From Tetragonia tetragonoides (Eukaryota; Streptophyta; Magnoliopsida; Caryophyllales; Aizoaceae), in assembly GCA_038025085.1 (NCBI GenBank), contig CM076154.1, positions 32,108,501 through 32,172,500 of the forward strand: a DNA stretch of 64,000 nt. The letters are read 5' to 3'. The notes below the pieces were generated by a model. That model was not told the DNA's origin. It searched no databases and saw only the letters and a program-made list of their open reading frames with translations. Every line of letters begins with the position of its first letter. Position 1 is the stretch's first letter. The translations under genes and the position numbers were made by a program. Positions 62,700 through 64,000 of the stretch are shown one piece after another.

Positions 62700-64000
62700 T
62701 GCATGTAAACATTGAATAAATGTGTCTAACTCAGTAGTAGATAACCCAACAAGACAATTAAACTCATTCGAACACTTGCACATCAACATTCAGTTTAGAT
62801 CAAACAGGTAGACAACTTCATATATAATGGTTGAAGCTAGTGGTAGTTATGTGTGTTTGATTCATGTAATCACTTATCAAATTGTCTCTTATCTTGTCTT
62901 GAGAAGTTCATTTCAGTTAATTTTCAGATAGTAATATTTTTTCTAGGCTTGGGAAATCTGTGCTTACAGTTTGTTAATTATGACTTCAGAAAATCATCAG
63001 AAAGCACACAGGACTGTTAGGGGGTTTAAACAAATTTGTGACTTGTCCCTACAACCCTATAGTTCATAATGTAACAGCAAATATCTCCAGAAAATCATAT
63101 CATACTGCTACACAATCAAATCAAACATCCCAAATTCCAGCCAATTTTTTACCCAGAGCTCCCCCATCAATAGGCACCTTCTAATCACACTTAACCATTT
63201 TCTCATTCCATACAGAAATTCTCATAATTCAATCTATAACCTCATCAAAACCCTTAAAGTGCATCTATATTGCTTCAATTCAAACCAAATTGTGGACAAT
63301 TTAACATTTCTTTACCAAATCAAAATCAGAGCACTTCAGTAAATTTAAAATAAAAAACGAAATTAAACACATATACAGTATGCAGAGCCCGATTTTGATT
63401 TTGACATACATAATTGGAAACCCTAGAAATCAAGGAGATAATGAAAAAGAAAGAATGATACCGAGCCTGATGAATACTAATACTGAGGGAGCAGAATTCA
63501 GGTTGAGCAGATCAACAGGCAGCCTCGTTGACCAGGGAAACCCGAAAGAAAGTCTGAATTCTCTGCAAAACTTGCAAATTGAAAAGAGCCATGTTTCGAT
63601 TATAAACAGAGTAAACTGAAAAGATGGGCACCCAAAACATCAGTTCATAAGAGAATACTTACTATTTCGTCTGCCTCTAGTAAAATTGCGCAGCGTCACT
63701 GATGAGCGGAGAGCGAGGGGAGAGAATTTGCGTCGCCGGTCGGAGCGGGTCGCCGGTGAGAGGAGGCGAAAATGATGGAGACAAGTTCTCTAGTCTAGGG
63801 CTCCTTGGTGTTTTTGAAGAAAACTGAAGGGTCGTGGTAGGGTTTTTTTGTTTTTGTTTATTTGGGTGAGGGATCGTGGTTATTTGGCTGTGGTTTTGAG
63901 AAGGAAAGCGCGAATTGGAGTATTCGCGCTATTTGTTTTTTTTTCCTTCCTAATTTGTATATAGTACTGAGGTTCTTAATTAAACCCATGTAATAGCTTC
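62700..64000. other. Right edge: no gene, GC-richer leader-like patch
   Basis: No supported ORF; the 79-residue frame at 63380-63619 is unrecognised. 63690-63780 is GC-richer (CGCCGGTCGGAGCGGGTCGC) and, read on the minus strand, resembles a transcribed 5' leader, perhaps of the CACTA gene. Confidence 0.35.

Larger units (their letters stand above)
59717..64000. mobile_element. CACTA element, left end in window, right end not found
   Basis: Starts CACTAGTACAAAATAACCC, followed by many copies of GCGGTT/AACCGC-type subterminal motifs (59740-59990). It encodes a CACTA transposase-associated domain and a Ulp1-like tail on the minus strand. No inverse TTTTGTACTAGTG end is seen up to 64000, so the element either leaves the window or lost its other end. 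The true right limit is unknown. Confidence 0.7.

Overview
The window is eukaryotic nuclear DNA from a flowering plant, almost certainly a eudicot. It has spliced genes with GT-AG introns, long AT-rich stretches and a dense load of plant transposons: CACTA, PIF/Harbinger, MULE, hAT, Stowaway, L1-type LINEs and tRNA-derived SINEs. A Caryophyllales/Amaranthaceae-like source is possible, but the sequence alone does not settle it.

The left 42 kb is an array of soluble epoxide-hydrolase-like alpha/beta hydrolase genes, each built from five exons. Copies A (61-1695) and C (24097-26303) are intact and encode 314 residues each. Copy B (20401-21277) keeps only exons 1-2 and then runs into a LINE. Copy D (34796-40024) has an autonomous-type PIF/Harbinger element in intron 1, plus frameshifts, a stop and a lost catalytic His. 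A fifth scrap of exon 2 lies at 34521-34657. The copies form two duplicated classes. A and D are each followed by a decayed LanC-like (GCL) pseudogene on the minus strand. B and C share a different promoter block.

Between these genes lie nested transposons. The clearest nest is a 3.5 kb CACTA element with a GAG target duplication inside a 4.5 kb long-TIR element (6519-11041). Others include a 2.56 kb PIF-like insertion between the TATA box and ATG of copy B, a diverged ~313 bp tandem repeat (27911-29130), a SINE (32047-32330) and several MULE and Stowaway MITEs.

The part of most biological interest is 44-52 kb. A minus-strand gene (44092-44694) encodes a repeat protein of the organ-specific S2/P4 type, with eight 19-residue repeats, seven of which carry a NPIP(V/I)FY segment. 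About 4.6 kb away, in divergent orientation, is a compact two-exon BURP-domain gene (49310-52156). It has a signal peptide, the full CH-X10-CH-X27-CH-X26-CH motif and no core repeats of its own. A repeat-peptide gene beside a stand-alone BURP domain is the layout expected of a split burpitide (plant RiPP cyclopeptide) locus; this is an inference from layout and motifs.

The right 12 kb is mostly repeats: a long inverted-repeat element, a possible solo LTR, a Stowaway, a spliced proline-rich ORF of unknown role, and the start of a CACTA element (59717 onward). That CACTA carries a transposase-associated domain and a Ulp1-like tail, and runs toward or past the window edge.
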